Source: Thermoplasmatota archaeon (lineage in GTDB: Archaea > Thermoplasmatota > Thermoplasmata > RBG-16-68-12 > JAJISG01). Taken from it: a stretch of DNA of 17,306 bases. Position 1 is the stretch's first letter. Every line of letters starts with the position of its first letter. This document shows positions 8,897 to 15,886 of this stretch, piece after piece. The DNA is taken from assembly GCA_022848785.1 (NCBI GenBank), contig JAJISK010000007.1:1-17306 (forward strand), read 5' to 3'. The translations under genes were made by a program, and so were the position numbers. The notes below the pieces were generated by a model that did no database searches, was not told where the DNA came from, and saw nothing but the letters and a program-made list of their open reading frames with translations.

Positions 8897-9267
8897 GCCG
8901 GGTCACGGCCATCCGCCGGGACACCCTCGAGATGATCCTGGAAGCCTCCCGAGACAGCCACCCGTTGGAATTCGGGGCCATCCTCCGGGCCGAGGAAGGG
9001 GTCGTTTCCGAACTCCTTCTCGTCCCGGGCACGATCGGCGGACAGTCCCACGCCATCTTCCGTCTCCACAACCTCCCAGTCGACTTCACCGTGGTCGGAT
9101 CGGTCCACTCCCATCCGAGCCCGGACCCCCGGCCCTCCCGGCAGGACATCGAGTTCTTTCAGCGCATCGGCTACATCCACATCATCGTCGCGCTCCCCTA
9201 CGACGAGGCGTCCTGGCGGGCCTGGGATCGTCAGGGGGATGCCTATCCCTTGACCATCGTCGAGTGA
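8893..9267 (+). CDS. JAMM/MPN+ metalloprotease (archaeal desampylase-like)
   Basis: A 124-aa stand-alone JAB1/MPN+ domain. The zinc-protease residues are complete: E26 (PLEFGAIL), H72 and H74 (VHSHP), S82 and D85, fitting HxHx(7)SxxD exactly. Archaeal members such as HvJAMM1 cut isopeptide links or fusions of ubiquitin-like SAMP proteins, so this one probably removes a SAMP-like modifier or acts in sulfur-carrier maturation. That is inference, as no SAMP or E1 gene is in the window. The start is GTG at 8893, overlapping the NAD kinase stop by four bases. Its 3' end overlaps the convergent glycosyltransferase gene by 25 bases. Confidence 0.9.
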   Translation: MSRVTAIRRDTLEMILEASRDSHPLEFGAILRAEEGVVSELLLVPGTIGGQSHAIFRLHNLPVDFTVVGSVHSHPSPDPRPSRQDIEFFQRIGYIHIIVALPYDEASWRAWDRQGDAYPLTIVE

Positions 9268-10379
9268 GTCCGCTCGTAGAGGGTTTCCAGGCGATCCACC
9301 ACCGAGACGAGGGAGAAGTTCCGTTCCACCTTCCCCCGCGCACGGCGTCCCATCTGCTTTCGAAGGCCCTCGTCCTCGAGGAGCATCCGGACTTTCGCAG
9401 CGATGTCCTCGGCGTCGAAGGGGGCGACCCGGAGCCCCTCCCGTCCTTCCTCGATCACCTCCCGGACCCCGGGGACGTCGGATACGATGACCGGCTTCCC
9501 GCTGGCCATCGCCTCCAGGGCCGCGATGCCAAAGGCCTCGAGGCGGGAGGTGGAGGGGAGGACCAAGAGGTCACAGGCGGCGTAATACCGCGGGAGTTCC
9601 CGGGAGGACACCCGCCCGGCGAAGTGAACCCGGCCCTCGAGGGCAGGCAAGGTCGCCATCTTTCGCAAGAGGGCTTCGCGGGGGCCCGTTCCGACCAAGA
9701 GGAGATGCGCCGGGAGACCGGGCATGGCCCGAAGAAGGTACTCCGTCCCCTTGTGCGGGACCAACCGTCCCACGAACAAGACGAGAGACTCGTCCTCCGG
9801 GATCCCGTGCCGAGCGCGGATATCCCCCGGGAGGACGCCGGGATGAAACCGGGCGGTGTCGACGGGATTCGGGATGGTCATCGTGTCTTGATCCCAGACG
9901 GCCCGAGAGGTAGCTGCGTAGGTCCGGGTCGTGGTGATGATCCCCGCGGCCCGTTCCATGGTGTACGCCTCCAGGATGCGATGGTACAGCCCCAAGACCG
10001 GGGGGCCCCACGGGCCTCGGATCTCGGCGTCGCAGTGGTAGGTGATGAGCAGGGGAACCCCCGTCGTCCCGGCCGCGCGCGCGGCGAAGTAGGCCGGGAG
10101 GGGAGAGGGCGTGTGCGCGTGGTACAAGTCGGCCTCCACGCCGCGTATGTCCCGGGCCATGGTGGGGGTGACGGGCGTCTGGAAGAGAGTCAGGAGCGAT
10201 TGCGACCGGAGAACTCGTATCCCTCCGATCCACTCCTCGCGGGCGTCGCCATCGTCGGAACTGGTCACCACGGTGAGGGCGTGGCCCCGGCGATCCAGCT
10301 CCTGACTGATGTTCATGACATGGGACTCGACGCCGCCGAGATGCGGGTGGAAGTAGGGAGTGACCTGCACGATCCGCAT
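9243..10379 (-). CDS. GT4-family glycosyltransferase (GT-B fold)
   Basis: A 378-aa retaining glycosyltransferase using a nucleotide sugar. The acceptor-side Rossmann half opens with MRIVQVTPYFHPHLGGVESH (1-20, glycine-rich GGVE). The donor half begins VLFVGRLVPHKGTEYLLRA (200-218). The EX7E pair is E281/E289 in EAFGIAALEAM, followed by ASGKPVIVSDVPGVREVI. No membrane segment is seen, so it is soluble or peripheral. It starts one base after the stop of the GlmU-like gene (TGA-C-ATG) and is third in the hexosamine operon. That suggests a GlcNAc- or glucose-derived donor for N-glycan, S-layer or lipid glycosylation, but the exact substrate cannot be read from the sequence. An E1-like DUF or other partner is not visible nearby. 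Confidence 0.93.
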   Translation of the reverse strand: MRIVQVTPYFHPHLGGVESHVMNISQELDRRGHALTVVTSSDDGDAREEWIGGIRVLRSQSLLTLFQTPVTPTMARDIRGVEADLYHAHTPSPLPAYFAARAAGTTGVPLLITYHCDAEIRGPWGPPVLGLYHRILEAYTMERAAGIITTTRTYAATSRAVWDQDTMTIPNPVDTARFHPGVLPGDIRARHGIPEDESLVLFVGRLVPHKGTEYLLRAMPGLPAHLLLVGTGPREALLRKMATLPALEGRVHFAGRVSSRELPRYYAACDLLVLPSTSRLEAFGIAALEAMASGKPVIVSDVPGVREVIEEGREGLRVAPFDAEDIAAKVRMLLEDEGLRKQMGRRARGKVERNFSLVSVVDRLETLYERTHSTMVKG

Positions 10380-10380
10380 G

Positions 10381-11604
10381 TCAGTAGATGCGGCTCTTCG
10401 GAGCGATGTTCCCGCGGACGGAAGCCCCGGGTCCGATGGCCGTCTCCTCCCCGATGATGGTGCCCGCGTCGATGGACACGTTCACGCCCGTCTTCACCCG
10501 ATCACCCATAATCACGCCCAACTTGCGCAGGCCCGTATCCATCCGACGGCCTTCCATGGTCACCGAGACAGGCCGGCCATCCAGGCGAAGGTTGGCCACC
10601 TTCGTCCCCGAGCCCAGGTTGCTCGCCTCGCCGATGATGCTGTCCCCTACGTAGCTGTGATGGGGGACGTGGGCGTCCGCCATGAGGATGGAGTTCTTGA
10701 TTTCGCAGGCGTTGCCCACGCGCGCGCCGCGCCCGATGTAGGTCGCCGGCCGCAGGTAACAATTCGGGCCTACGTGGCTCCCGCGGTCAAGGAGCACCGG
10801 GCCCTCGATCACCGCGCCCGACCGGACGCGAGCACCTTCCTCCACCCGAACGGGACCCTCCAGGACGGCGCCCTTCTCCACCTCACCCGCAACCTCAGGT
10901 TCAAGTCCCTCCAGGAGCAACGCGTTGGCCTTGAGGAGGTCCCACGGGTAGCCCACGTCGAGCCAGGGTCCTTGCAGGCGATGGGCCACGACTTCTCCCT
11001 CATTGAGGAGGAGTTTGAGGGTGTCCGTGATCTCATACTCCCCTCGAGGCGAGCGAGGTGTCTCCCGGATGAAATCGAAGACCTCGTCGTTGAACAGGTA
11101 GATTCCCGCGTTGACCCACGGACTGGCCGCCTTGACCGGCTTCTCCTCGAGGGAGACGAGCCGATCCCCCTCCAGGGTGACGGTACCGAAGAGCTCGGGC
11201 CGTTCCGATTTCGCGACCGCCAAAACGGTCCGCTTTCCCTTCCCGTGGGCCTTGAGCATTGCCTGCATGTCCTGCGCGTCGAAGATGACGTCTCCGTTCA
11301 GGCACAGGAAGCGGGAACCGACGTGGCCCTCGGCCAGAGCAATCGCCGAGGCGGTGCCCTCTAGTGGCTCCTGCTCCACGTAGGCAAGCTCCATCCCTCC
11401 GCTCCCCCCCGCAAAGTGATCCTTGAGCAGGCGTCCGCGCCACCCGAGGAGGACGACGGAGGACGAGATGCCGGCCGTCTGGAGCCGCTCGAGAAGGTGC
11501 GCCAAGAAGGGCTTCCCAGCAACGGGGAGGAGGGGTTTGGGCCGATGGGCAGTCAGGGGACGCATCCGCGTCCCCTCCCCCGCGGCCAGGAGGAAGGCCT
11601 TCAT
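10381..11604 (-). CDS. Bifunctional sugar-1-phosphate nucleotidyltransferase/acetyltransferase (GlmU-like)
   Basis: A 407-aa two-domain enzyme. The N-terminal nucleotidyltransferase has LAAGEGTRMRPLT (6-18), RPKPLLPVAGKP (21-32), GTASAIALAE (83-92) and the metal-binding NGD (103-105). From about residue 245 the C-terminus is a left-handed beta helix of hexapeptide repeats with PHHSYVGDSIIGE, the acetyltransferase-type signature of archaeal GlmU-like proteins such as Sulfolobus ST0452. The likely product is UDP-GlcNAc made from glucosamine-1-phosphate by acetylation and uridylylation. UDP-glucose or dTDP-glucose activity is also known in the family. The ATG at 11604 overlaps the stop of the upstream mutase (ATGA), which provides the glucosamine-1-phosphate. 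This neighbourhood supports the GlmU-like reading over RmlA. Confidence 0.92.
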   Translation of the reverse strand: MKAFLLAAGEGTRMRPLTAHRPKPLLPVAGKPFLAHLLERLQTAGISSSVVLLGWRGRLLKDHFAGGSGGMELAYVEQEPLEGTASAIALAEGHVGSRFLCLNGDVIFDAQDMQAMLKAHGKGKRTVLAVAKSERPELFGTVTLEGDRLVSLEEKPVKAASPWVNAGIYLFNDEVFDFIRETPRSPRGEYEITDTLKLLLNEGEVVAHRLQGPWLDVGYPWDLLKANALLLEGLEPEVAGEVEKGAVLEGPVRVEEGARVRSGAVIEGPVLLDRGSHVGPNCYLRPATYIGRGARVGNACEIKNSILMADAHVPHHSYVGDSIIGEASNLGSGTKVANLRLDGRPVSVTMEGRRMDTGLRKLGVIMGDRVKTGVNVSIDAGTIIGEETAIGPGASVRGNIAPKSRIY

Positions 11605-12899
11605 GCGACGGCCTCGGAAACCTTCGCACGGAGGGCTTCGTATATCTCCGTTGTCCTTGCCTCGTCTCGGGCCTCAACGGTCAATCGAATCACAGGCTCC
11701 GTGCCGGAGGCTCGGACGATGGCCCAGGCGTCGTCAAAGGAGAAGCGCCAGCCGTCAAGCCGGTTGACCTCCGAGGCGTCCACGGCCTCCATGGCCTCCT
11801 GCAACGGCGTGAGATCGCGGTCGGCCGGGTCGTACGCCACGGTCCCGCGGCGGAGGGGGTAGTCGGGGAGGCCCTCGAGCTGCTCTCCGAGGGGCCCGTC
11901 CTGAAGCATGACGCAGAGGCGCGCGGCGGCGTAGGGGCCGTCGGGGCAGAGGGCGAAGTCCGGGAAGATCCAGGTGCTGGACGTCTCCCCGGCCAAATCC
12001 GCCCCCTCCTGGGCGAGAGTTTCGGCCACATAGACATCGCCCACGCGGCTCCGAATCACGGCATCCTTCCCCAAGACGTCTTCCAGGATCATAGAGGAAT
12101 CCACGGGCGCCACCACACGCCGAGCCCCGATGGCCCGGGCGAACAGGATGAGGAGCTTCTCGGGCTTCACCATCCGACCCTCCTCATCCAAGGCTACCAT
12201 GCGGTCTCCGTCCCCGTCGTGGGCGATGCCGAGAGAGGCCTCGGAGCCCCGGACCCGTCGACTCAAATCGGTGAGCGCCTCTTCCGTAGGCTCCGCGCCC
12301 CGTCCGGGGAAGGCGCCGTCGGGTTGGCAGTTGAGGCAGTCCACGTCACAACCGAGCCTTCGGAGGAGCTCGGGGGTCAGTAGACTCGTACTCCCGTTCC
12401 CGCAGTCGAGAACGACGTGGGTCTCGGCCGACTCCACCGCCGAGAGGATCTTCTCCTGGTGCTCCCGAAGGCCCCCGGGATGGGGGTAGATGGACCCCAC
12501 ATCCTTCCAGTTCACGGGCGCGGCGGAGGTGGCCATGGCCGCCTCGAAGGTCGCCCGACGGTTCTCGTCGAAGGCCATGCCCGAGGGAAGCCAGAGCTTT
12601 AGCCCGTTGTACTCGGGGCGATTGTGGGAGGCCGTGACCATGGCCCCGGAGTCGAACCGGGCGGCGAGGTGGCCGAGGGTGGGGGTCGTGACGAGACCCG
12701 CGTCGTGCACCTCCGCCCCTCGAGAGGTTGCCCCGGCCGCGAGAGCCTGGGCAAGGGGGACCCCGCTCGCCCGGACGTCGCGTCCGACCACAACGGCCTC
12801 GTAAAGGGAGCCCAACGCGGCGCCCAGCTCCAGAAAGAGCGTCTCGTTGACCTCGGAGGGGTAGCGGCCTCGAATGCCCGAGGAGCCGAAGATCGCCAC
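11601..12899 (-). CDS. glmM: Phosphoglucosamine mutase / phosphohexomutase (GlmM-like)
   Basis: A 432-aa alpha-D-phosphohexomutase that interconverts hexose-6- and hexose-1-phosphates. It has the phosphoserine loop VTASHNRPEYNG (88-99, S91), the Mg-binding DGDGDR (228-233) and the C-terminal phosphate-binding RASGTEP (396-402). The sugar-specificity loop reads GETSSTWIFPDF, a variant of the GExSG type. The archaeal GlmM-like look and the coupled GlmU-like gene favour glucosamine-phosphate as substrate over mannose-phosphate. The start is GTG at 12899, because an in-frame TGA lies two codons upstream and no ATG is available. A TATA-like GGTTTATG lies about 25 bases before the GTG, so the message is probably leaderless. 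It is first of the three-gene hexosamine operon. Confidence 0.9.
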   Translation of the reverse strand: MAIFGSSGIRGRYPSEVNETLFLELGAALGSLYEAVVVGRDVRASGVPLAQALAAGATSRGAEVHDAGLVTTPTLGHLAARFDSGAMVTASHNRPEYNGLKLWLPSGMAFDENRRATFEAAMATSAAPVNWKDVGSIYPHPGGLREHQEKILSAVESAETHVVLDCGNGSTSLLTPELLRRLGCDVDCLNCQPDGAFPGRGAEPTEEALTDLSRRVRGSEASLGIAHDGDGDRMVALDEEGRMVKPEKLLILFARAIGARRVVAPVDSSMILEDVLGKDAVIRSRVGDVYVAETLAQEGADLAGETSSTWIFPDFALCPDGPYAAARLCVMLQDGPLGEQLEGLPDYPLRRGTVAYDPADRDLTPLQEAMEAVDASEVNRLDGWRFSFDDAWAIVRASGTEPVIRLTVEARDEARTTEIYEALRAKVSEAVA

Positions 12900-12920
12900 G
12901 GCGGTTCAATCGACCCGCTT

Positions 12921-12928
12921 CATAAACC
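12921..12928 (-). promoter_or_regulatory. BoxA/TATA of the glmM operon
   Basis: Minus-strand GGTTTATG, preceded by purine-rich AGAAA, is centred about 25 bases before the GTG start at 12899. This fits a leaderless transcript and explains the absence of a Shine-Dalgarno. Confidence 0.6.
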
Positions 12929-12962
12929 TTTCTTGGGGCCAGGGCCGCCGCCAGGGGGGAAA

Positions 12963-12970
12963 CTTTAAGA
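12963..12970 (+). promoter_or_regulatory. BoxA/TATA of the 72-aa gene
   Basis: CTTTAAGA followed by AAAGATA predicts a transcript start near 12990. At that point the DNA forms a small hairpin, TGGCC (12993-12997), GGCT, GGCCA (13002-13006), at the very start of the leader. It is divergent from the glmM promoter in the same 126-base gap. Confidence 0.5.
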
Positions 12971-13012
12971 AAAGATACCTTCATTCGCGACATGGCCGGC
13001 TGGCCAGTCTTC

Positions 13013-13020
13013 AAGGAGGG
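13013..13020 (+). promoter_or_regulatory. Shine-Dalgarno of the 72-aa gene
   Basis: AAGGAGGG, five bases before the ATG at 13026, is the strongest ribosome-binding site in the window. It fixes the start and supports the small gene as real. Confidence 0.75.
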
Positions 13021-13025
13021 TCGAA

Positions 13026-13244
13026 ATGGTAATGGAACCGATCAGTGCGGAGCGGGCCATGCAGATCGCGCAGGGGAAGGGGTTGTCTCCCGGCAAGGTG
13101 AAGGGAACGGACGGCGTCCAATTCACGAAGGGGGAGAACGCCCGGCTCGAAGTCATTGGGTGGGATGAGTTTAAGCGGCTGCTGCAGACCCGGGGCCTCC
13201 AGGTCTACGAGAGCGGCGGCTGGATGAAGATCATGAAGAAGTAG
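13026..13244 (+). CDS. Small basic protein of unknown function (72 aa)
   Basis: I do not recognise the family. The 72 residues have a helical first part (ISAERAMQIAQGKGL, 6-20). A middle segment is rich in Gly and Lys (SPGKVKGTDGVQFTKGENAR). It is followed by EVIGWDEFKRLLQTRGLQVYE, and ends in GGWMKIMKK. The pattern of helices, a Gly/Lys loop and a strand-like end could be a small nucleic-acid- or ligand-binding fold, but this is a guess. There are no cysteines and no membrane segment. Coding support is strong for its size: AAGGAGGG lies five bases before the ATG, a TATA-like box is upstream, and the third codon positions are GC-rich like the neighbours. The gene ends nine bases before the convergent GHKL ATPase gene. 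Confidence 0.75.
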   Translation: MVMEPISAERAMQIAQGKGLSPGKVKGTDGVQFTKGENARLEVIGWDEFKRLLQTRGLQVYESGGWMKIMKK

Positions 13245-13253
13245 GCGAGGTGC

Positions 13254-14888
13254 TTACAAGTCCTGCTCCGCCCGAATCTGCGCCTCGATGGTGGCGTCGA
13301 GGAGTTTCGCCTCCGCCTCGGAGCCATGGTAACACTGGAGGACAAGCTCCTTCGTGTAGAGCTTTAGCAGATATCGATACCACCGCCGGTGGGTTACGCT
13401 CTCCCGTTCGTAGTCCGGGTGGCCCTTGTTGATCTCCACCAGGTGCTCCGTAGGGATGTAACGGGAACGCCAGGAGAACCCGTTGGCCACGAAGGTGGGT
13501 GGGGGGAGCCCGACCAGGCTCCTCCGGCGGGGGCGAGGGGGGCCCCCGGCCCCCTTGGGCTTGGTGGCGGGCCCTCGTTTCACCTTCCCATCCCTTCGAG
13601 TCCTGGCGGGGGGAGAGATGTAGAGGGAATCGGGTCGGTCGCGGGCGATGCTAAAGATGTCCAGGTGGGGCAGCTCCCGGCACACCCGCTCGAGGTCGCT
13701 CCGAAGCTGCTTCAGAATGCGGCGAAGGCCCTTTCGCTCACGTTGGGTGTCCTGCACCTGGATCACGTGACCCAGCTCTCCCTCGAGTCCTTTGAGCGCA
13801 TCGACGAACGCGTGGTACCGCTCGTCCTGGAAGAACTCGGAACGAGTGGGTCCGGACAGGGTGGCCGCGTCGAACCGGATCCATCCTTGTACGCGCCGGA
13901 GGTTCCATGGTGGGCAACGGAATTCGTCCAGGGCCGCGAGATTCGGGTAGACCCGGGTGGCCCCCGATCCCCGCTCCTTGGCCCGGAGGACCGGGACGGC
14001 CGCCTTGGGGTCCTCTTTCTCCAAGACGTACAGCTCCAGCTGGATGGGTCCATGGGGGGTATCGATGGATTTCACGGGGAAAAGGGCCCCGTCGAACGCG
14101 CGGGCCTTGGGAGCGACCTCGAAGGACTTACGGCCATCCGAGACCCGAATCGTGAGGCCCTTCTCCACGAGCCGGTTCCACATCTCGTCCTCAATGGCCT
14201 TCTTGACCTTCGCGGCCGTCCAAATGCGTGGATTCAGCAGGTTCCGGATGACAATCGTCGTGCCTGCCGCCCGTCGCTGCACCTCCGCCGGAGCGATCTT
14301 CGCCGTGAGGGTTTCCCCGTCGATGGTCATGACCGTTGTGGAGGACTTGCCCTTCCGCGGGAGACGATAGTCGCGCACTCGATGCGGATAGCCTGCGTAA
14401 TCCGTGGTGCTCTCGATGGCGATCTCCTGGCCGATGGTTCGGAAGCCGAAGAGTCCGACCGCAAATTCCCCCTGAGCCCCTTGGTAGTCGGCGAGCCGGC
14501 CCTTGAAGGACTTCGCCACGCGAGTGACGACGGCCTCGAAGTCCGGAAGGCCTCGCTCGTCTGGAACGAAACCTCGGCCCCGATCGCGGATGGCGATGTA
14601 GGAGCCCGTTCCCCGCCTGCTGATACGGACCTCGATCGGGCCCCGAATCGGGTATCCCTCCGGGTACTCGTCGATCGCATTCTCCACCTGCTCCAATAAG
14701 GCCTTCCATGGGCCCTGGGTATCGGCCAGGAACTTGATTGCGGCGACACGATCGCCGATGTCAGCTTGGACCTCTACCTCGGAGACCAGGGGAGGATGTC
14801 TCTTTCTGCGGAAGAGAGACAGGAGGCGGCGCAACGCCTGCCGAATCCCGGAGACCTTCTCCAGATCCCCACTCGGGCCCTGGCTCAT
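13254..14888 (-). CDS. GHKL-fold (Hsp90/MORC/histidine-kinase-like) ATPase of unknown function
   Basis: A 544-aa protein with an N-terminal ATP-binding domain of the gyrase-Hsp90-histidine kinase-MutL superfamily. The N box is LLEQVENAID (64-73, E66 and N70). The G1 box is RDRGRGFVPD (101-110), with D102, G104 and G106. The G2 region is GAQGEFAVGLFGF (137-149), resembling the glycine-rich lid of Hsp90, MutL and MORC. A middle alpha/beta domain follows (about 200-330), reminiscent of a transducer domain. Then come helices (about 350-420), a Pro/Arg/Lys-rich linker (about 425-465) and a C-terminal segment (GFSWRSRYIPTEHLVEINKGHPDY). There is no kinase phosphoacceptor, no membrane segment and no topoisomerase VI signature. 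The start ATG at 14888 has a G-run six bases upstream. Whether it is a chaperone, DNA-remodelling or defence ATPase cannot be decided from sequence. Confidence 0.82.
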   Translation of the reverse strand: MSQGPSGDLEKVSGIRQALRRLLSLFRRKRHPPLVSEVEVQADIGDRVAAIKFLADTQGPWKALLEQVENAIDEYPEGYPIRGPIEVRISRRGTGSYIAIRDRGRGFVPDERGLPDFEAVVTRVAKSFKGRLADYQGAQGEFAVGLFGFRTIGQEIAIESTTDYAGYPHRVRDYRLPRKGKSSTTVMTIDGETLTAKIAPAEVQRRAAGTTIVIRNLLNPRIWTAAKVKKAIEDEMWNRLVEKGLTIRVSDGRKSFEVAPKARAFDGALFPVKSIDTPHGPIQLELYVLEKEDPKAAVPVLRAKERGSGATRVYPNLAALDEFRCPPWNLRRVQGWIRFDAATLSGPTRSEFFQDERYHAFVDALKGLEGELGHVIQVQDTQRERKGLRRILKQLRSDLERVCRELPHLDIFSIARDRPDSLYISPPARTRRDGKVKRGPATKPKGAGGPPRPRRRSLVGLPPPTFVANGFSWRSRYIPTEHLVEINKGHPDYERESVTHRRWYRYLLKLYTKELVLQCYHGSEAEAKLLDATIEAQIRAEQDL

Positions 14889-14981
14889 GGGATCCCCCCC
14901 AGGATGGGGGCGGGGTTCGCGAGGGACCGGCTAGCGCTGAGAGACCCGCACTCCACGGTCCGCCTTCTGGCCGCCGACGGG

Positions 14982-14989
14982 GTTTATAG
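14982..14989 (-). promoter_or_regulatory. Candidate BoxA/TATA of the GHKL ATPase gene
   Basis: Minus-strand CTATAAAC lies about 98 bases before the ATG at 14888 and would give a leader of some 70 bases. The same site read on the plus strand (GTTTATAG) has no convincing gene at the right distance. It may serve this gene, but the long leader makes it uncertain. Confidence 0.4.
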
Positions 14990-15016
14990 CTGGTGTCCTT
15001 GCTATCGAAAATGATT

Positions 15017-15232
15017 CTAGGACTCCGGCGGCGTCTCCGCCGGTGCTTCTTTCGCTTCTTCTTCCGGCTCCTCTTCGGCCTCCGGGACCTCCAAGGGCGT
15101 GTAGAAGCTGAATTTCACGCCGCAGCGGGGACAATAGTACACCCCGTACTGGTAGTGCTTCCCTCGGTGCTCCCGCGGCTCACTGAAGACGTGGTCGTTT
15201 TCGGTGCCCTTGCAGATGGGGCAGTTGGCCAT
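15017..15232 (-). CDS. Small zinc-ribbon protein with acidic tail (71 aa)
   Basis: Two CxxC knuckles (CPIC at 4-7 and CPRC at 34-37) are separated by a 26-residue segment with HVFSEPREHRGKHYQYGVYY. They form a typical zinc ribbon. The last twenty residues (EAEEEPEEEAKEAPAE) are strongly acidic and probably disordered. Family and partner are not recognised. Such proteins often assist transcription, translation or a partner enzyme (inference). The ATG at 15232 has a TATA box (CTTAATTAG) centred 25 bases upstream and no Shine-Dalgarno, so the mRNA is probably leaderless. It lies 128 bases upstream of the GHKL ATPase gene on the same strand and might be cotranscribed with it. Confidence 0.85.
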   Translation of the reverse strand: MANCPICKGTENDHVFSEPREHRGKHYQYGVYYCPRCGVKFSFYTPLEVPEAEEEPEEEAKEAPAETPPES

Positions 15233-15252
15233 GGGAAGGAGACCGAACCCGT

Positions 15253-15261
15253 CTAATTAAG
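15253..15261 (-). promoter_or_regulatory. BoxA/TATA of the zinc-ribbon gene
   Basis: Minus-strand CTTAATTAG is centred 25 bases before the ATG at 15232, a good archaeal TATA box at leaderless spacing. Confidence 0.65.
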
Positions 15262-15308
15262 CCCTTCCGAACTCCTCGTGCCGCACCCAGGAGCCGTGGA
15301 TATCGAAT

Positions 15309-15316
15309 CCTTAAAG
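15309..15316 (+). promoter_or_regulatory. Candidate BoxA/TATA of the broken membrane-protein gene
   Basis: CCTTAAAG is centred about 40 bases before the TTG at 15352. A start near 15338 would place AGGAG (15341-15345) at the very 5' end of the mRNA, six bases before the TTG. Confidence 0.45.
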
Positions 15317-15351
15317 AGCCGTGTGGGGCTCATTGACTCTAGGAGTTCTGT

Positions 15352-15771
15352 TTGGAGGCGAGGAAACCAGCCTGGTCGTGGGCTCTGGTCGTTACCTCCA
15401 TCGCCGCTGCCTTCTTAGTTCTCCTTCATCTGATCGACGATTTCTCCCGGGAGGGTAGGGGATCTTCACTCAGTTCGTCATCGCCGTGACATCCGGGACT
15501 CCTCGCCGTCACCTGGTTGCTCGCGATCAGCCTGAGCATACGACGAGAATCAGCAGGGTATGGGGTGGTTCTGGTCCTCGGATTCTTGGGGGCCTACGTT
15601 TCCCTCGATCATGCAGTGGGATTGAGTCCCTCCGTGGCGGCGATCGCCCAGACAAGTGGCGTACTCTTTGCGTGGTTCGTCGTGGGAGCGGGAATTGCTT
15701 CCGTACTCGCAACCCTGCTCGCCGGTTACGGTCTGGTTCGAGGTCGGTCCAGCGTGGGTCAGGAAGCTTAA
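15352..15771 (+). pseudogene. Four-helix membrane protein gene interrupted by frame changes
   Basis: The reading frame starts at a TTG (15352) with AGGAG six bases upstream and gives MEARKPAWSWALVVTSIAAA, then FLVLLHLIDDFSREG, a first membrane helix. It then decays into a serine run and stops at TGA 15487-15489. The other half (GLLAVTWLLAISLSI, VVLVLGFLGAYVSLDHAVG, VLFAWFVVGAGIASVLATLL), with three more helices, continues in the same frame to TAA 15769-15771. Between about 15459 and 15497 a different frame reads GIFTQFVIAVTSG, which joins both halves smoothly. One base missing near the GGGG at 15458-15461 and one extra near 15498 would restore a single protein of about 140 aa. Either the gene is decaying or the assembly has two small errors. 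Function unknown. Confidence 0.6.
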
Positions 15772-15774
15772 GTA
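15767..15774 (+). promoter_or_regulatory. Candidate BoxA/TATA of tRNA-Leu
   Basis: CTTAAGTA, overlapping the end of the upstream membrane-protein frame, is centred about 28 bases before the first base of the tRNA. Confidence 0.5.
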
Positions 15775-15798
15775 AACGCTAGCGATTTCGACGGCCAC

Positions 15799-15883
15799 GC
15801 GGCGGTAGCCAAGCCAGGTCAACGGCGCTAGGTTCAGGGCCTAGTCTCGTAGGAGTTCCCAGGTTCGAATCCTGGCCGCCGCA
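15799..15883 (+). tRNA. tRNA-Leu (CAG anticodon)
   Basis: An 85-base type II tRNA. The acceptor stem GCGGCGG (15799-15805) pairs with CCGCCGC (15876-15882), followed by discriminator A. The D stem is GCC/GGC. The anticodon stem is CTAGG/CCTAG, with loop TTCAGGG giving anticodon CAG (15835-15837). A variable arm of about 14 bases has CTC/GAG pairing, and the T arm is CCAGG-TTCGAAT-CCTGG. The long variable arm and CAG anticodon identify leucine (CUG codons). CCA is not encoded and no intron is present. Confidence 0.95.
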
Positions 15884-15886
15884 CTC

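Noticed and set aside
8637..10457. A 606-residue plus-strand frame over NAD kinase, JAMM and glycosyltransferase genes
   Set aside because: It crosses three well-supported genes and is rich in Arg/Pro/Gly with no domain.
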